DNA of 64,000 nt from Ardenticatenaceae bacterium (GCA_020634395.1 JACKBU010000001.1:124001-188000), one strand, 5' to 3'; shown: positions 43,490-51,981, numbered from the stretch's first letter. A program made the numbers and translations. Notes: generated by a model from the letters alone, not told the origin.

Positions 43490-43495
43490 AGTATA
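43490..43495 (-). promoter_or_regulatory. Candidate -10 box for the NarL-type gene
   Basis: GCTATACTAAAGG on the minus strand contains TATACT, about 94 nt upstream of the ATG at 43396. A clear -35 is not seen. The divergent 43597 gene has its own TAGAAT at 43578-43583, 13 nt before its ATG. Confidence 0.35.
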
Positions 43496-43596
43496 GCACC
43501 ACAATGCTAAGAGATATAGTCCTTTCTTACTAATCAATTTAGCCACTGTAAGTCAGGCGATGTTTACGGCCGTCTATTAGAATTTGTAGTGTAAGT

Positions 43597-44055
43597 ATGG
43601 AGTACGGGGCAAAGGTGAAGAGCGAGATAGACCGGTCCAAAGACGTTTTCAAAAACAAAACAGTCCTTGTTGTAGCTGAAAATGTGTTACTGCGACAGAT
43701 ATTGGGCGAGATTTTTCATGCAGCCGGCTGCACTGTATGGGAAGTTGCCAATGAAGATGAAGCGGTGGCCCACTTACAGCAAAACGACGCGATTGATCTT
43801 CTTTTAGTGAACCTGGACTACTCGCCCGTAGAAAAGGTCGAAAAGAACTGGCGCAACGAGTCTGCACTGCAAAGGAATAAAACGCTGATCTTGATCGACC
43901 ACATCAATGAAGATACACGTCACCGATTAGACAAGATTGAAACTATTCGCCTGGTGCGCAAACCGTTTTCTATGTATTACCTTCTTGATAAAGCGAAAGA
44001 CCATTTACTCAATATTCCAGATGGCGAAAATAATAATCCCACACTGGCAGGATAG
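43597..44055 (+). CDS. Degenerate (pseudo) receiver-domain protein
   Basis: A 152-residue receiver-like protein. The fold is recognisable (KTVLVVAENVLLRQILGEIFHAAG, DLLLVNLDYSP, KTLILIDHI, RLVRKPFSMYYLLDKA), but the phosphoacceptor position reads Asn72 and the N-terminal acidic pair is Ala-Glu. It retains the KPF lysine. It cannot be phosphorylated normally and is probably a pseudo-receiver working by protein contact or binding a small molecule. Its stop is 6 nt before spoVS, so the two genes are co-transcribed. Confidence 0.75.
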   Translation: MEYGAKVKSEIDRSKDVFKNKTVLVVAENVLLRQILGEIFHAAGCTVWEVANEDEAVAHLQQNDAIDLLLVNLDYSPVEKVEKNWRNESALQRNKTLILIDHINEDTRHRLDKIETIRLVRKPFSMYYLLDKAKDHLLNIPDGENNNPTLAG

Positions 44056-44061
44056 AATATT

Positions 44062-44370
44062 ATGAATATTATCAAAGTTTCTTCACGCTCACGTACCGCA
44101 GCAGTCGCTGGAGCTATAGCCGGAACCTACCGCGAAAACAACTGCGCTGAGGTTCAGGCGATTGGCGCCGGGGCTGTGAACCAGGCCATCAAAGCGGCCG
44201 TTATTGCTAAGGGTTACCTGGCAGAAGAAGGTAAACCTATCGTATTTGTGCCGTCATTTGTGGCCGTAGATATTGATGGTGACGAGCGCACAGCCATTCG
44301 CATCTCCATAGAGCCAGGCTCTTTACAAAGCTCTCTACTAGGAGTGGATGGATCCTCAAGAGTGGCCTGA
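44062..44370 (+). CDS. spoVS: SpoVS family protein
   Basis: A 102-residue protein matching SpoVS, a small nucleic-acid-binding (Alba-like) protein. The hallmark sequence MNIIKVSSRSRTAAVAGAIA is followed by VQAIGAGAVNQAIKAAVIAKGYL and IVFVPSFVAVDIDGDERTAI. In Bacillus it affects the transition to spore coat assembly and septation, but homologues occur in many non-sporulating bacteria including Chloroflexota and Deinococcus-Thermus. The tail after IRISIEPG is longer than usual by about 16 residues. It follows the pseudo-receiver gene by 6 nt. Confidence 0.92.
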   Translation: MNIIKVSSRSRTAAVAGAIAGTYRENNCAEVQAIGAGAVNQAIKAAVIAKGYLAEEGKPIVFVPSFVAVDIDGDERTAIRISIEPGSLQSSLLGVDGSSRVA

Positions 44371-44431
44371 CACGGCCAGACGGCCGTAAATCGGCCCTTC
44401 TCCGCACAAACAACTGAATATTTCCTCTTCC

Positions 44432-44461
44432 CGTATCCAACGGCTTCGGTCGTTGGATACG
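44432..44461 (+). terminator. Hairpin downstream of spoVS
   Basis: CGTATCCAACG (44432-44442) pairs perfectly with CGTTGGATACG (44451-44461) around an 8-nt loop with TTCG. The following GCCGTTTCTGG is only weakly T-rich, so it is a modest terminator. Confidence 0.6.
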
Positions 44462-44512
44462 GCCGTTTCTGGCACAGTTGGTAAACGGCCGTAAACAAAA
44501 TCCCCCTAATAC

Positions 44513-44540
44513 TTGACAGAATAGTTCGGTTGCGTACAAT
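44513..44540 (+). promoter_or_regulatory. Strong sigma-70-type promoter of the marR-ABC exporter operon
   Basis: A perfect TTGACA (44513-44518) and TACAAT (44535-44540) are separated by 16 bp. The start site should be near 44547, giving a leader of about 75 nt that contains an intrinsic terminator. Confidence 0.8.
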
Positions 44541-44560
44541 TCTACGTGGCAATATCAACA

Positions 44561-44609
44561 GACAGCACATGCCCCGTGGCAACACGGGTCAGTGGGCTGT
44601 CATTTTTTT
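44561..44609 (+). terminator. Leader attenuator (intrinsic terminator before the marR gene)
   Basis: The outer arms GACAGC (44561-44566) and GCTGTC (44596-44601), and the inner arms CCCGTG (44573-44578) and CACGGG (44583-44588) with loop GCAA, form a hairpin followed by seven T residues (44603-44609). It lies between the promoter and the ATG at 44621, so a default stop before the first gene is expected unless the hairpin is disrupted. Confidence 0.75.
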
Positions 44610-44613
44610 GTGA
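44569..44613 (+). CDS. 14-residue leader peptide overlapping the attenuator
   Basis: ATG at 44569 opens the frame MPRGNTGQWAVIFL, ending with TGA at 44611-44613, 7 nt before the marR ATG. It runs through the whole inner hairpin and the T-run, so a translating ribosome would melt the terminator. No good Shine-Dalgarno precedes it, which lowers confidence. The arrangement resembles bmrB before Bacillus bmrCD. Confidence 0.45.
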   Translation: MPRGNTGQWAVIFL

Positions 44614-44620
44614 ATAGGTT

Positions 44621-45172
44621 ATGAAACAAAAGAACTGGATGCAGAACGAGGAAAAACGGAAAAAGTGGATGGAATTTATGCGCAGCTTCCATCCCGACAT
44701 CGATCCTGAGACACTGCGCCTCATGGATGAACTGGGTTATGTGTTCCGCTCGATCTACCACATGCGTGAACGCAGCGTAGACGAAGCAGGTCTATCTTTC
44801 GCCCAATACCAGGTACTGATGCACCTCTTTTTCGCCGAGCAGATGGGCGACCGGAGCGAGCTGAACCCGTCGGAAATGAGTGATCGGCAGGGCGTGAGCC
44901 GCAACACCATGAGCGCCTTTATCCGCAATCTGGAAGAAGAAGGGCTCATAGAGCGCCGCCTGGATCCCAACGATCGCCGGCGTTTTAACATCAGCCTCAC
45001 CGACGACGGCCGGGCGGTAATCGGCCAATACACTCGCGATCACCTGGAAACGATTGACCACTGCTTCAGCATCCTCACGGTGGACGAACAACAGATGTTG
45101 TCTCACCTGCTGCAAAAGTTGGGCGCCCATGTCAAGGCCATGCACCAGGATGGCTGCACAGTTCAGGCCTGA
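44621..45172 (+). CDS. MarR family transcriptional regulator
   Basis: A 183-residue regulator. After a charged N-terminal extension of about 40 residues (KQKNWMQNEEKRKKWMEFMR), the MarR winged helix appears: SFAQYQVLMHLFF, PSEMSDRQGVSRNTMSAFIR (recognition helix), NLEEEGLIERRLDPNDRRRFN (wing) and LTDDGRAVI. C-terminal helices form the dimer. As first gene before a drug-type ABC exporter, it probably represses the operon and is relieved by a small ligand. The leader upstream adds an attenuation layer. Confidence 0.9.
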   Translation: MKQKNWMQNEEKRKKWMEFMRSFHPDIDPETLRLMDELGYVFRSIYHMRERSVDEAGLSFAQYQVLMHLFFAEQMGDRSELNPSEMSDRQGVSRNTMSAFIRNLEEEGLIERRLDPNDRRRFNISLTDDGRAVIGQYTRDHLETIDHCFSILTVDEQQMLSHLLQKLGAHVKAMHQDGCTVQA

Positions 45173-45296
45173 CGGCCGTTTTCCAACTTCTGCCGCACAT
45201 GATGGTTATCAAGAACTTCCGAACACCACGAAAAACTGGCCTAAGTTTGTGATGAGTTTGGGAAATTGCTGAAACTCTGTAAGGAGAATCTGTCCT

Positions 45297-47537
45297 ATGC
45301 TTCGAATTAGACGGTACCTGAAGCCCTACATGCTCTTGTTTGTAGCTTCGGTCATTTTGTTGTTTGCTCAGGCCAATTTTGACCTGGCACTGCCCGACTA
45401 TCTGTCCCGGATAGTCAACACGGGCATCCAGCAAGCCGGCGTGCAAGACCCTGTGCCTTCCGCCATGCGCGTGCAGACCATGGAAAGGATCACGTTGTTC
45501 ATGAGTCCGGAAGATGCAACGGCCGTGCGCGATTCCTACACCCTGGTCCAACCATACTCCCCAGAAGCCCAACAGTACGTAGACACCTACCCGCTTCTAA
45601 ACGAAGAGCCGATCTACGTCCTCAACGATATCAGCCGGGAACAATTGGATGAGATCACCACGCCGATTGCCCAGGCTCTGGTAGTCGTCTCCGCCATAGA
45701 GCAGGTGATGGCCAATCCGGAACAGGCAGCGCAGATGGACAACAGCGCCTTCGATCTCTCGCGCATTCCCCCGGGAACCGACCTGTTTGCCGTAATCCGC
45801 ATGCTGCCCGAGGCTCAGCGACAGCAAATTGGCGCAGCAATGAACGAACGTTTTGCCGCTCTTGGCCCATCGATGGTGGACCAGATGGCTATCGTCCAGG
45901 TTCAGGCCGAATACGAAGCCCTCGGCGTGAACATGGCCCGCCTGCAAAACAGCTACATCCTGCGCGTGGGCGCCATCATGCTCCTGATTACCCTGCTGTC
46001 GGCGGCCGCCTCTATCAGCGTGAGCTATCTTTCAGCCAAAATCGCCTCTGGCGTGGGCCGCGATCTGCGCAGCGACATCTTCCGCAAAGTCGAAAGCTTC
46101 TCCAGCGCGGAATTCGACAAGTTCCCCACGGCGTCACTTATTACCCGCTCCACCAACGACATCACCCAGTTACAGATGGTGACCATGTTTATGGTGCGGC
46201 TGGTGTTTTACGCGCCGATCATGGGCGTGGGCGGCATCATCCGCGCCGTTAGCAAAGGTTCGTCCATGTGGTGGACCATCGCCGTGGCCGTGATTGTGCT
46301 GATTGGCATGGTGGCCGTCATCGTGTCCATTGCCATGCCCAAGTTCCGCATCGTGCAAAAGCTGATTGACCGGCTCAATCTGGTGGCGCGTGAAAATCTG
46401 TCCGGCATGATGGTAATCCGCGCCTTCAACATGCAGAGCTTTGAGGAAGAACGCTTCGACAAGGCCAATGTGGACCTGACCGCCAACACGCTGTTCATCG
46501 CCCGCATCATGGCCATCATGATGCCGATGATGATGTTCATTCTCAACGTCCTGTCGGTGATCATCATCTGGGTGGGCGCACATCAGGTGGCAGAGGCCAA
46601 TATGCAGGTTGGCGACATGATGGCTTTCCTGCAATATGCCATGCAAATCGTCTTTTCCTTCCTGATGCTCTCTATGCTTTTCATCATCCTGCCGCGCGCA
46701 TCCGTGTCGGCCGACCGTATCGCCGACGTGCTGGAAACCGACCTGGTTATCAAAGACCCCGTCGCCCCCGTGGCTCTGAACGGCTCGTTCAACGGCCAGG
46801 TGGAATTCCGCAACGTCTCCTTCCGCTACCCCGGCGCCGATGCCGACGTGCTGCACAACATCAGTTTTGTCGCCAGGCCAGGCGAAACGACTGCTTTTAT
46901 CGGCTCGACCGGTTCCGGCAAATCAACGGTGGTGAACCTGATACCGCGCTTTTATGACGTAACTGATGGGGCTATTTTGATGGATGGTGTTGACATCCGT
47001 GAGGTGACGCAGCACGACTTGCGCGACAAGATCGGCTACGTGCCGCAAAAAGGCATTTTGTTCTCCGGCACCATCGAGAGTAATCTGCGGTATGCCGACG
47101 CCGGTGCCAGTGAGGAAGAGTTGGCCACGGCCGTTACCACCGCCCAGGCTGCCGAGTTCGTCTTCAGCAACCCGGACGGTCTGACCGCCGAAATCTCCCA
47201 GGGCGGCTCCAACGTCTCCGGCGGGCAGCGGCAGCGCCTATCAATTGCCCGCGCTCTCGTCAAGCGGGCTCCCATCTACATCTTCGACGACACCTTTTCC
47301 GCGCTGGACTTCAAAACAGACGCGGCGCTGCGGCGCGCCCTGCACCAAACCACCAACGACAGCACCATTCTGGTGGTCACGCAGCGCGTTTCCACCGTTA
47401 AAAACGCCGAGCAGATCATTGTGCTCGATGAAGGCCGCGTCGTCGGTAAAGGCACTCACGACGAGCTGATGGAAACCTGCGAAACGTACCAGGAAATCGC
47501 CCTATCGCAGCTCAGTATGGAGGAACTCTCATCATGA
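45297..47537 (+). CDS. ABC exporter half-transporter with degenerate ATPase site (BmrC-like)
   Basis: A 746-residue half-transporter. TM1 (YMLLFVASVILLFAQA) is followed by an unusually long extracytoplasmic insertion (about residues 45-218) before TM2. Then come the six-helix domain and a nucleotide-binding domain with Walker A GSTGSGKST, signature VSGGQRQRLSIARAL and Walker B YIFDDTFSALD, where Asp665 replaces the catalytic Glu. That substitution marks the degenerate subunit of heterodimeric exporters such as BmrCD and TM287/288. Its stop overlaps the start of the partner gene (ATGA). AAGGAG precedes the ATG. Substrates are probably hydrophobic drugs or lipids; not determined. Confidence 0.92.
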   Translation: MLRIRRYLKPYMLLFVASVILLFAQANFDLALPDYLSRIVNTGIQQAGVQDPVPSAMRVQTMERITLFMSPEDATAVRDSYTLVQPYSPEAQQYVDTYPLLNEEPIYVLNDISREQLDEITTPIAQALVVVSAIEQVMANPEQAAQMDNSAFDLSRIPPGTDLFAVIRMLPEAQRQQIGAAMNERFAALGPSMVDQMAIVQVQAEYEALGVNMARLQNSYILRVGAIMLLITLLSAAASISVSYLSAKIASGVGRDLRSDIFRKVESFSSAEFDKFPTASLITRSTNDITQLQMVTMFMVRLVFYAPIMGVGGIIRAVSKGSSMWWTIAVAVIVLIGMVAVIVSIAMPKFRIVQKLIDRLNLVARENLSGMMVIRAFNMQSFEEERFDKANVDLTANTLFIARIMAIMMPMMMFILNVLSVIIIWVGAHQVAEANMQVGDMMAFLQYAMQIVFSFLMLSMLFIILPRASVSADRIADVLETDLVIKDPVAPVALNGSFNGQVEFRNVSFRYPGADADVLHNISFVARPGETTAFIGSTGSGKSTVVNLIPRFYDVTDGAILMDGVDIREVTQHDLRDKIGYVPQKGILFSGTIESNLRYADAGASEEELATAVTTAQAAEFVFSNPDGLTAEISQGGSNVSGGQRQRLSIARALVKRAPIYIFDDTFSALDFKTDAALRRALHQTTNDSTILVVTQRVSTVKNAEQIIVLDEGRVVGKGTHDELMETCETYQEIALSQLSMEELSS

Positions 47538-49429
47538 TGATGCAACCAAGGCGCGGACAGGGTCCCGGGCATGGCGGGCCCATGGCAGCCATGCACAAAG
47601 GCGACCAGGCGCGTAATTTCAAAGTTACCATGATCAAACTCGCTCAATATCTGAGCGGGTACAAACTAAAGATAAGCATTGTCATCATCTTTGCCATTGC
47701 CTCGACAGTCTTCAACATCATTGGGCCGAAGGTGCTGGGCAATGCCACCACCGCCTTATTCAACGGCGTAATGGCCGAGATTGCCGGAACTGGTTCGATT
47801 GACTTTACCTATATCGGCCGCATCCTGCTCATCATGCTGGTTTTGTATGTCATTTCGTCCATCTTTGCCTACCTGATGGGCTGGATTATGGCCGGCGTGT
47901 CCACCGACATCTCTTACCGCTTCCGCCAGGAGATCGCCAGAAAGATCAACACCCTGCCGCTGAGCTACTACGACAAAACCACGCAAGGTGAAGTGCTTTC
48001 GCGCATCACCAACGACGTGGACACGGTCAACCAGACGCTCAGCCAGAGCCTGACACAGATCATCACCTCGCTCATCACCGTAGTAGGCGCGCTGGTCATG
48101 ATGCTCTCCATCAGCTGGCTGATGACACTGGTAGCGCTGGTTGTTATCCCCCTGACATTGGGGGTGGTGACGGTCATCGTCAGCCGCTCGCAGATTTATT
48201 TTAAGGAGCAGCAAGATTACCTGGGTCACGTGAACGGCCACGTGGAAGAGATGTTCGGCGGCCACCGCGTGATGAAAGCCTTTAACGGCGAAGAGCGCAG
48301 CATCGCTCAGTTTGAAGAATATAACACCACGCTCTACGGGGTGGCCTGGAAATCGCAGTTCCTATCCGGGTTGATGATGCCGGTGATGGGTTTTATCGGC
48401 AACCTGGGTTACGTGGCCGTGGTGGTGATGGGCAGCTATCTGACTGTGCGCAACGCGATTACCGTGGGCGACATTCAGGCCTTCATCCAGTACGTGCGCA
48501 TGTTTAATCAGCCGTTGATGCAGTTGGCGAACATTTCCAATGTCTTGCAGCAAACGGCCGCTGCCGCTGAGCGTGTCTTTGAATTCCTGGAAGAGCCGGA
48601 AGAGGTTAAAGAAACCGAGAATCCGGTCGAACTGGAAGCGCTGCGAGGCCATGTGGAGTTCCGCAATGTGCGCTTTGGCTATGAAGCCGACAAGCCAGTC
48701 ATCCATAACCTCTCGGCGGTGGCCGAGCCGGGGCAAAAGGTGGCGATTGTTGGCCCCACCGGCGCAGGCAAGACCACTATCGTTAAGCTGTTGATGCGTT
48801 TTTATGACGTCAACGACGGCGCGATTCTGGTGGATGGGTATGACATTCGCGAGTTCAGGCGGCAGGATTTGCGCCGCTGGTTTGGCATGGTGCTGCAGGA
48901 TACCTGGCTGTACAACGACACAATTATGGAGAATATCCGTTACGGCCGTCCCACTGCCACCGATGAAGAAGTCTTCGCTGCGGCCCGGGCCGCCCACGTG
49001 GATCACTTTGTCCACACCCTGCCGGATGGCTACGAAATGGTTATCAACGAAGAGACGACCAACATTTCCCAGGGCCAGATGCAGCTGCTGACCATCGCCC
49101 GCGCCGTGCTGGCCGATCCTAAAATCCTCATTCTGGATGAGGCCACCAGTTCGGTCGACACGCGCACGGAGATTCTGATTCAACAGGCCATGGACCGGCT
49201 GATGGTGGGGCGCACCAGCTTTATCATCGCCCACCGCCTGTCCACCATTCGCAACGCCGACCTGATCCTGGTGATGCGCGACGGCGACATTGTGGAGCAG
49301 GGCAAACATCAGGAACTGTTGGACCGCGACGGTTTTTATGCCGAACTGTACAACAGCCAGTTCGAACATGCGGGTGAGGTGGAAGAGGCAGAGGCAGGCG
49401 AGGAAGCCTACCTGCTGCCTGCCGATTGA
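47534..49429 (+). CDS. ABC exporter half-transporter with catalytic Glu (BmrD-like)
   Basis: A 631-residue partner of the preceding protein. It has six transmembrane helices (from ISIVIIFAIASTVFNIIGPKV), the FRQEIARKINTLPLSYYDKT coupling region, and an ATPase domain with Walker A GPTGAGKTT, an altered signature ISQGQMQLLTIARAV and Walker B ILILDEATSSVD with catalytic Glu536. The combination of an intact Glu here with a changed signature, and the reverse in the partner, is the expected asymmetry of a heterodimer with one working ATP site. It overlaps the upstream gene by 4 bp. A strong terminator ends the operon. Confidence 0.93.
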   Translation: MMMQPRRGQGPGHGGPMAAMHKGDQARNFKVTMIKLAQYLSGYKLKISIVIIFAIASTVFNIIGPKVLGNATTALFNGVMAEIAGTGSIDFTYIGRILLIMLVLYVISSIFAYLMGWIMAGVSTDISYRFRQEIARKINTLPLSYYDKTTQGEVLSRITNDVDTVNQTLSQSLTQIITSLITVVGALVMMLSISWLMTLVALVVIPLTLGVVTVIVSRSQIYFKEQQDYLGHVNGHVEEMFGGHRVMKAFNGEERSIAQFEEYNTTLYGVAWKSQFLSGLMMPVMGFIGNLGYVAVVVMGSYLTVRNAITVGDIQAFIQYVRMFNQPLMQLANISNVLQQTAAAAERVFEFLEEPEEVKETENPVELEALRGHVEFRNVRFGYEADKPVIHNLSAVAEPGQKVAIVGPTGAGKTTIVKLLMRFYDVNDGAILVDGYDIREFRRQDLRRWFGMVLQDTWLYNDTIMENIRYGRPTATDEEVFAAARAAHVDHFVHTLPDGYEMVINEETTNISQGQMQLLTIARAVLADPKILILDEATSSVDTRTEILIQQAMDRLMVGRTSFIIAHRLSTIRNADLILVMRDGDIVEQGKHQELLDRDGFYAELYNSQFEHAGEVEEAEAGEEAYLLPAD

Positions 49430-49458
49430 GATCGTTACCAACTTGTGAAGAAGTGACG

Positions 49459-49496
49459 AGCGGCGCTTACCGGATGGCATGGTAAGCGCCGCTTTT
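49459..49496 (+). terminator. Rho-independent terminator of the exporter operon
   Basis: AGCGGCGCTTACC (49459-49471) pairs perfectly with GGTAAGCGCCGCT (49481-49493) around a 9-nt loop, followed by TTTT. Confidence 0.88.
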
Positions 49497-49553
49497 GCTA
49501 ACGGCCGTGTAACACGTGACGTTTATCAGATGAAAACGGCCGTTTCCCTGCTG

Positions 49554-49559
49554 TATACT
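49554..49559 (+). promoter_or_regulatory. Candidate -10 box
   Basis: CTGTATACTT contains TATACT with an upstream TG. The predicted leader of about 35 nt leads to the ATG at 49600, preceded by AGAGAG. Confidence 0.4.
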
Positions 49560-49599
49560 TAAGGGCGGTCACCACCCAGAGTTTGTCTAGAGAGAAAAA

Positions 49600-50514
49600 A
49601 TGTCTAAAAGCAGCGAAGATACAAAGTGGTATGCCTACACCTCATCAACCCAGACCATGCGCACCTGGGCCAGACGCATCGACACGTTTGCCGAGGTTCC
49701 GCCGGTATTCCAGGCGGCCTTTCCTCCCCACTCCCCTCACGACCCTTTCCCCTCCACCATTTATCTGCCTGAGGACAGGTTGTCCAAGGCTCACTTGCGA
49801 AACGATCAACTTGTCTGCCTTTTTGCAGATCATTTCGTCTTGTTGGAACGGCAAAGAGACGAGATTGTTACTCGCGCCGCTGACTTTGCTGACGTGTTAT
49901 ACATACAGCGCGGACTCGTTTTGTTAAACTCCTGGCTGAAAATCCGTACTTCCGCAGAAGAGTTTGAACTGCCTTTTAACACCACCGTAGAATATCTGTT
50001 TGATCCGCTGGTCGACACGCTCCGGCGGGCGGGGATGGGGGTGAGCGCTTACGGAGAAGTGCCGGGCGCAAAGATGAAGCCCGACCTTTCCCGCTTCGAC
50101 TTTTTGGAGACGGTGAACTACAAGTTTATGAATTACGGCCGTTCCAGCATCCACTCCTCCGATAAAATTCTCGGCCTTATATACCAGCCAGACGAAACGC
50201 TGCACAGTCTGCGCTTCTTCAATCGCGTGGTATACCACCAGTACAAAACTGCCCACCTCACCGTATTAACCGACCATGAATTGGTCCTGATTCAAGAAGC
50301 AAAAGCCATCAGAAACAACTTCGATTCCTCGTACGGCGGGGTGTTCACCTACATTCCACGCCGGCAAATACAAGAGGTCTCATTCACCCCGCCGCCCCAG
50401 GCCGCCGATGCTGCCTGGCAAATGGACGTGGTGCTGGCCTCAGACGTCCATCTGGCGGTTGAGTTTTCGGCCAGTAATGAAAGCCTGCCGTCATTCCAGG
50501 CGTTGTGGAACTGA
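49600..50514 (+). CDS. Hypothetical cytoplasmic protein
   Basis: A 304-residue protein of no recognised family. It is soluble, without signal peptide or transmembrane helix. Two similar-looking halves each contain strand-rich segments (LVCLFADHFVLLERQRDEIVTRAADFADVLYI and AHLTVLTDHELVLIQEAKAIRN, GVFTYIPRRQIQEVSF), as in tandem PH-like domains that contain a FADHFVLLE/TDHELVLIQE strand. This suggests a bacterial PH-domain-like protein, but that is only by appearance. It has its own promoter after the exporter terminator. Confidence 0.55.
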   Translation: MSKSSEDTKWYAYTSSTQTMRTWARRIDTFAEVPPVFQAAFPPHSPHDPFPSTIYLPEDRLSKAHLRNDQLVCLFADHFVLLERQRDEIVTRAADFADVLYIQRGLVLLNSWLKIRTSAEEFELPFNTTVEYLFDPLVDTLRRAGMGVSAYGEVPGAKMKPDLSRFDFLETVNYKFMNYGRSSIHSSDKILGLIYQPDETLHSLRFFNRVVYHQYKTAHLTVLTDHELVLIQEAKAIRNNFDSSYGGVFTYIPRRQIQEVSFTPPPQAADAAWQMDVVLASDVHLAVEFSASNESLPSFQALWN

Positions 50515-50647
50515 CCGAACACGCTGCAAAGTAAAGGCTCCACACGATTAAACGCCGGCCGCGTAGCGGAGTGGTTGCAATCTGCGCCAGAAAACCGATA
50601 ATGGAAGTCCACGTTTTTTAGACCGTAGTATGCGAGGAGGCAACCTA

Positions 50648-51199
50648 ATGGACAGTTTACGACAAGTGGGCCGGGAGCTGATCAACGACGCAGACTTCAA
50701 CCATCTGTTGTTGGAGACGTTGGATTGGGCCAGGGAATACATTGAAGAGCAAGAATCAATCGATCCGCACATGTTGATTTTCTACGGCGATCCCGAAGGC
50801 TTCCAGTGGACGGCGCTGACCGCCCCGGCTCTCACTGAAGACGTCGTTGTGGGGATGGCTGAAATAGCGGCCGAGGTGGATGCGCCGCTGGCGGCCGTTT
50901 TTTTGGTGACGGAAGCCTGGATGACCCCCAAAACCAACGATCCCGACCTCCCGCCCGAAGATGACCCGGAAAGCATCGAAGTGGTTCTGATTGCCGGAAT
51001 AACCCTGGACCTGCGCCAGAACCGCACGATTCTCAAGCTGGAACGGCGCGACGGCCGTCTCCATGCCGGTGAAGTCCTCTCCCAACCGTTTATCGACGAC
51101 GGCATCGACCAGGTAGAAACCACCGTCATGTTCCAATTCCTGCGCCTGTACGGCGCCGAAGCCCTCACCCGGCGCGGCTACGATCTGCCCGACGACTAA
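50648..51199 (+). CDS. Hypothetical acidic protein
   Basis: A 183-residue acidic cytoplasmic protein, unrecognised. The start at 50648 is set by GAGGAGG about 8 nt upstream (the open frame extends 6 codons). The N-terminus is helical (DSLRQVGRELINDADFNHLLLETLDW) and the centre alternates strands (AVFLVTEAWMT, IEVVLIAGITLDLRQNRTILKLER), as in small alpha/beta domains. No catalytic motif is seen. A palindrome-based terminator follows. Confidence 0.6.
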   Translation: MDSLRQVGRELINDADFNHLLLETLDWAREYIEEQESIDPHMLIFYGDPEGFQWTALTAPALTEDVVVGMAEIAAEVDAPLAAVFLVTEAWMTPKTNDPDLPPEDDPESIEVVLIAGITLDLRQNRTILKLERRDGRLHAGEVLSQPFIDDGIDQVETTVMFQFLRLYGAEALTRRGYDLPDD

Positions 51200-51226
51200 T
51201 CGCCCCACCCGCCTGCAACAGGTTGT

Positions 51227-51262
51227 AAAACGGCCGTTCCCCGCCCCGGAACGGCCGTTTTT
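51227..51262 (+). terminator. Terminator built from two AAAACGGCCGTT palindromes
   Basis: AAAACGGCCGTTCC (51227-51240) pairs perfectly with GGAACGGCCGTTTT (51248-51261) around a 7-nt loop, followed by TTTTTAATTTT. It is a clear intrinsic terminator whose stem consists of the genome-wide iterated octamer. Confidence 0.85.
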
Positions 51263-51432
51263 AATTTTGCCTGTTGATTCACGCGCGGGAAACTCTTATA
51301 CTTTTCGAATCCTCAACAGCTTCAAATTTTTATCCACTCCATCGACCTTCTACATCGTCACCACCTGATTCAACTCAAACGTGTTTTCCGCAGTATCAGG
51401 CAGTATCCATCCCACCAAAGTTGGAGGTTTAG

Positions 51433-51972
51433 ATGCGTAAATTTACCCTTTCCCTTTTTCTGGCTTTTCTGTTAGGGGCCGCCACCTTTAGCCTGATTCA
51501 AGTCGCCCGTGGACAGGGAAGCGCCGGTGGAAATCCCATCCTTTCCAGCGAGACACAGGGCGAAAACCAGCGCCAAATTCAGGGCGCCGCCGGCGAAGAA
51601 CCGCAGCAGCCCGACATTGGCTTCATCGACTCGCCCTCTGCCACCTGCTACCAGCCCGATGCCGGGCGCGACGCCTGTTACATCAACTGGTATTACCTCT
51701 CCGTGGGCGCCTCCCCCAACTACATGATTACCATGACGCTTACCCTCAACGATCGCGGCCCGGTGGCCCATACCCAGGGCTTCTTCCAGACCTCCATGTA
51801 CGTGCCCTACAGCATGCTGGGCGATGGCTTTAAGGTTGCCTGCGGACCGTTAGGCGCGGGCGGTAATCCGCTGCTGGGCAACGCCTACGCTTACACCATC
51901 CGCGCCCGAGACAGTGCCGGTCTGGCCTCTGCCAATTACGGCACTGTGTACTGCCCGGCGTACCAACCATAG
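51433..51972 (+). CDS. Secreted four-cysteine protein, copy 1
   Basis: A 179-residue exported protein: signal peptide KFTLSLFLAFLLGAATFSLI with cleavage near the AxG region, a Gln/Gly-rich spacer, then a compact domain with four cysteines (SATCYQPDAGRDACYINW, FKVACGP, TVYCPAYQP) and the signatures FIDSPSATC, HTQGFFQTSMYVP and YTIRARDSAGLASANYG. GGAGGT precedes the ATG. The domain looks beta-rich and disulfide-bonded, likely extracellular. It is clearly paralogous to the gene 10 nt downstream. No named family is recognised. Confidence 0.65.
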   Translation: MRKFTLSLFLAFLLGAATFSLIQVARGQGSAGGNPILSSETQGENQRQIQGAAGEEPQQPDIGFIDSPSATCYQPDAGRDACYINWYYLSVGASPNYMITMTLTLNDRGPVAHTQGFFQTSMYVPYSMLGDGFKVACGPLGAGGNPLLGNAYAYTIRARDSAGLASANYGTVYCPAYQP

Positions 51973-51981
51973 GCGGGCCGC

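Noticed and set aside
46170..46856. His-rich minus-strand frame inside the ABC exporter gene
   Set aside because: The many histidines are the reverse complement of ATG-rich and GTG-rich membrane-helix codons in a conserved ATPase gene; not a metal-binding protein.
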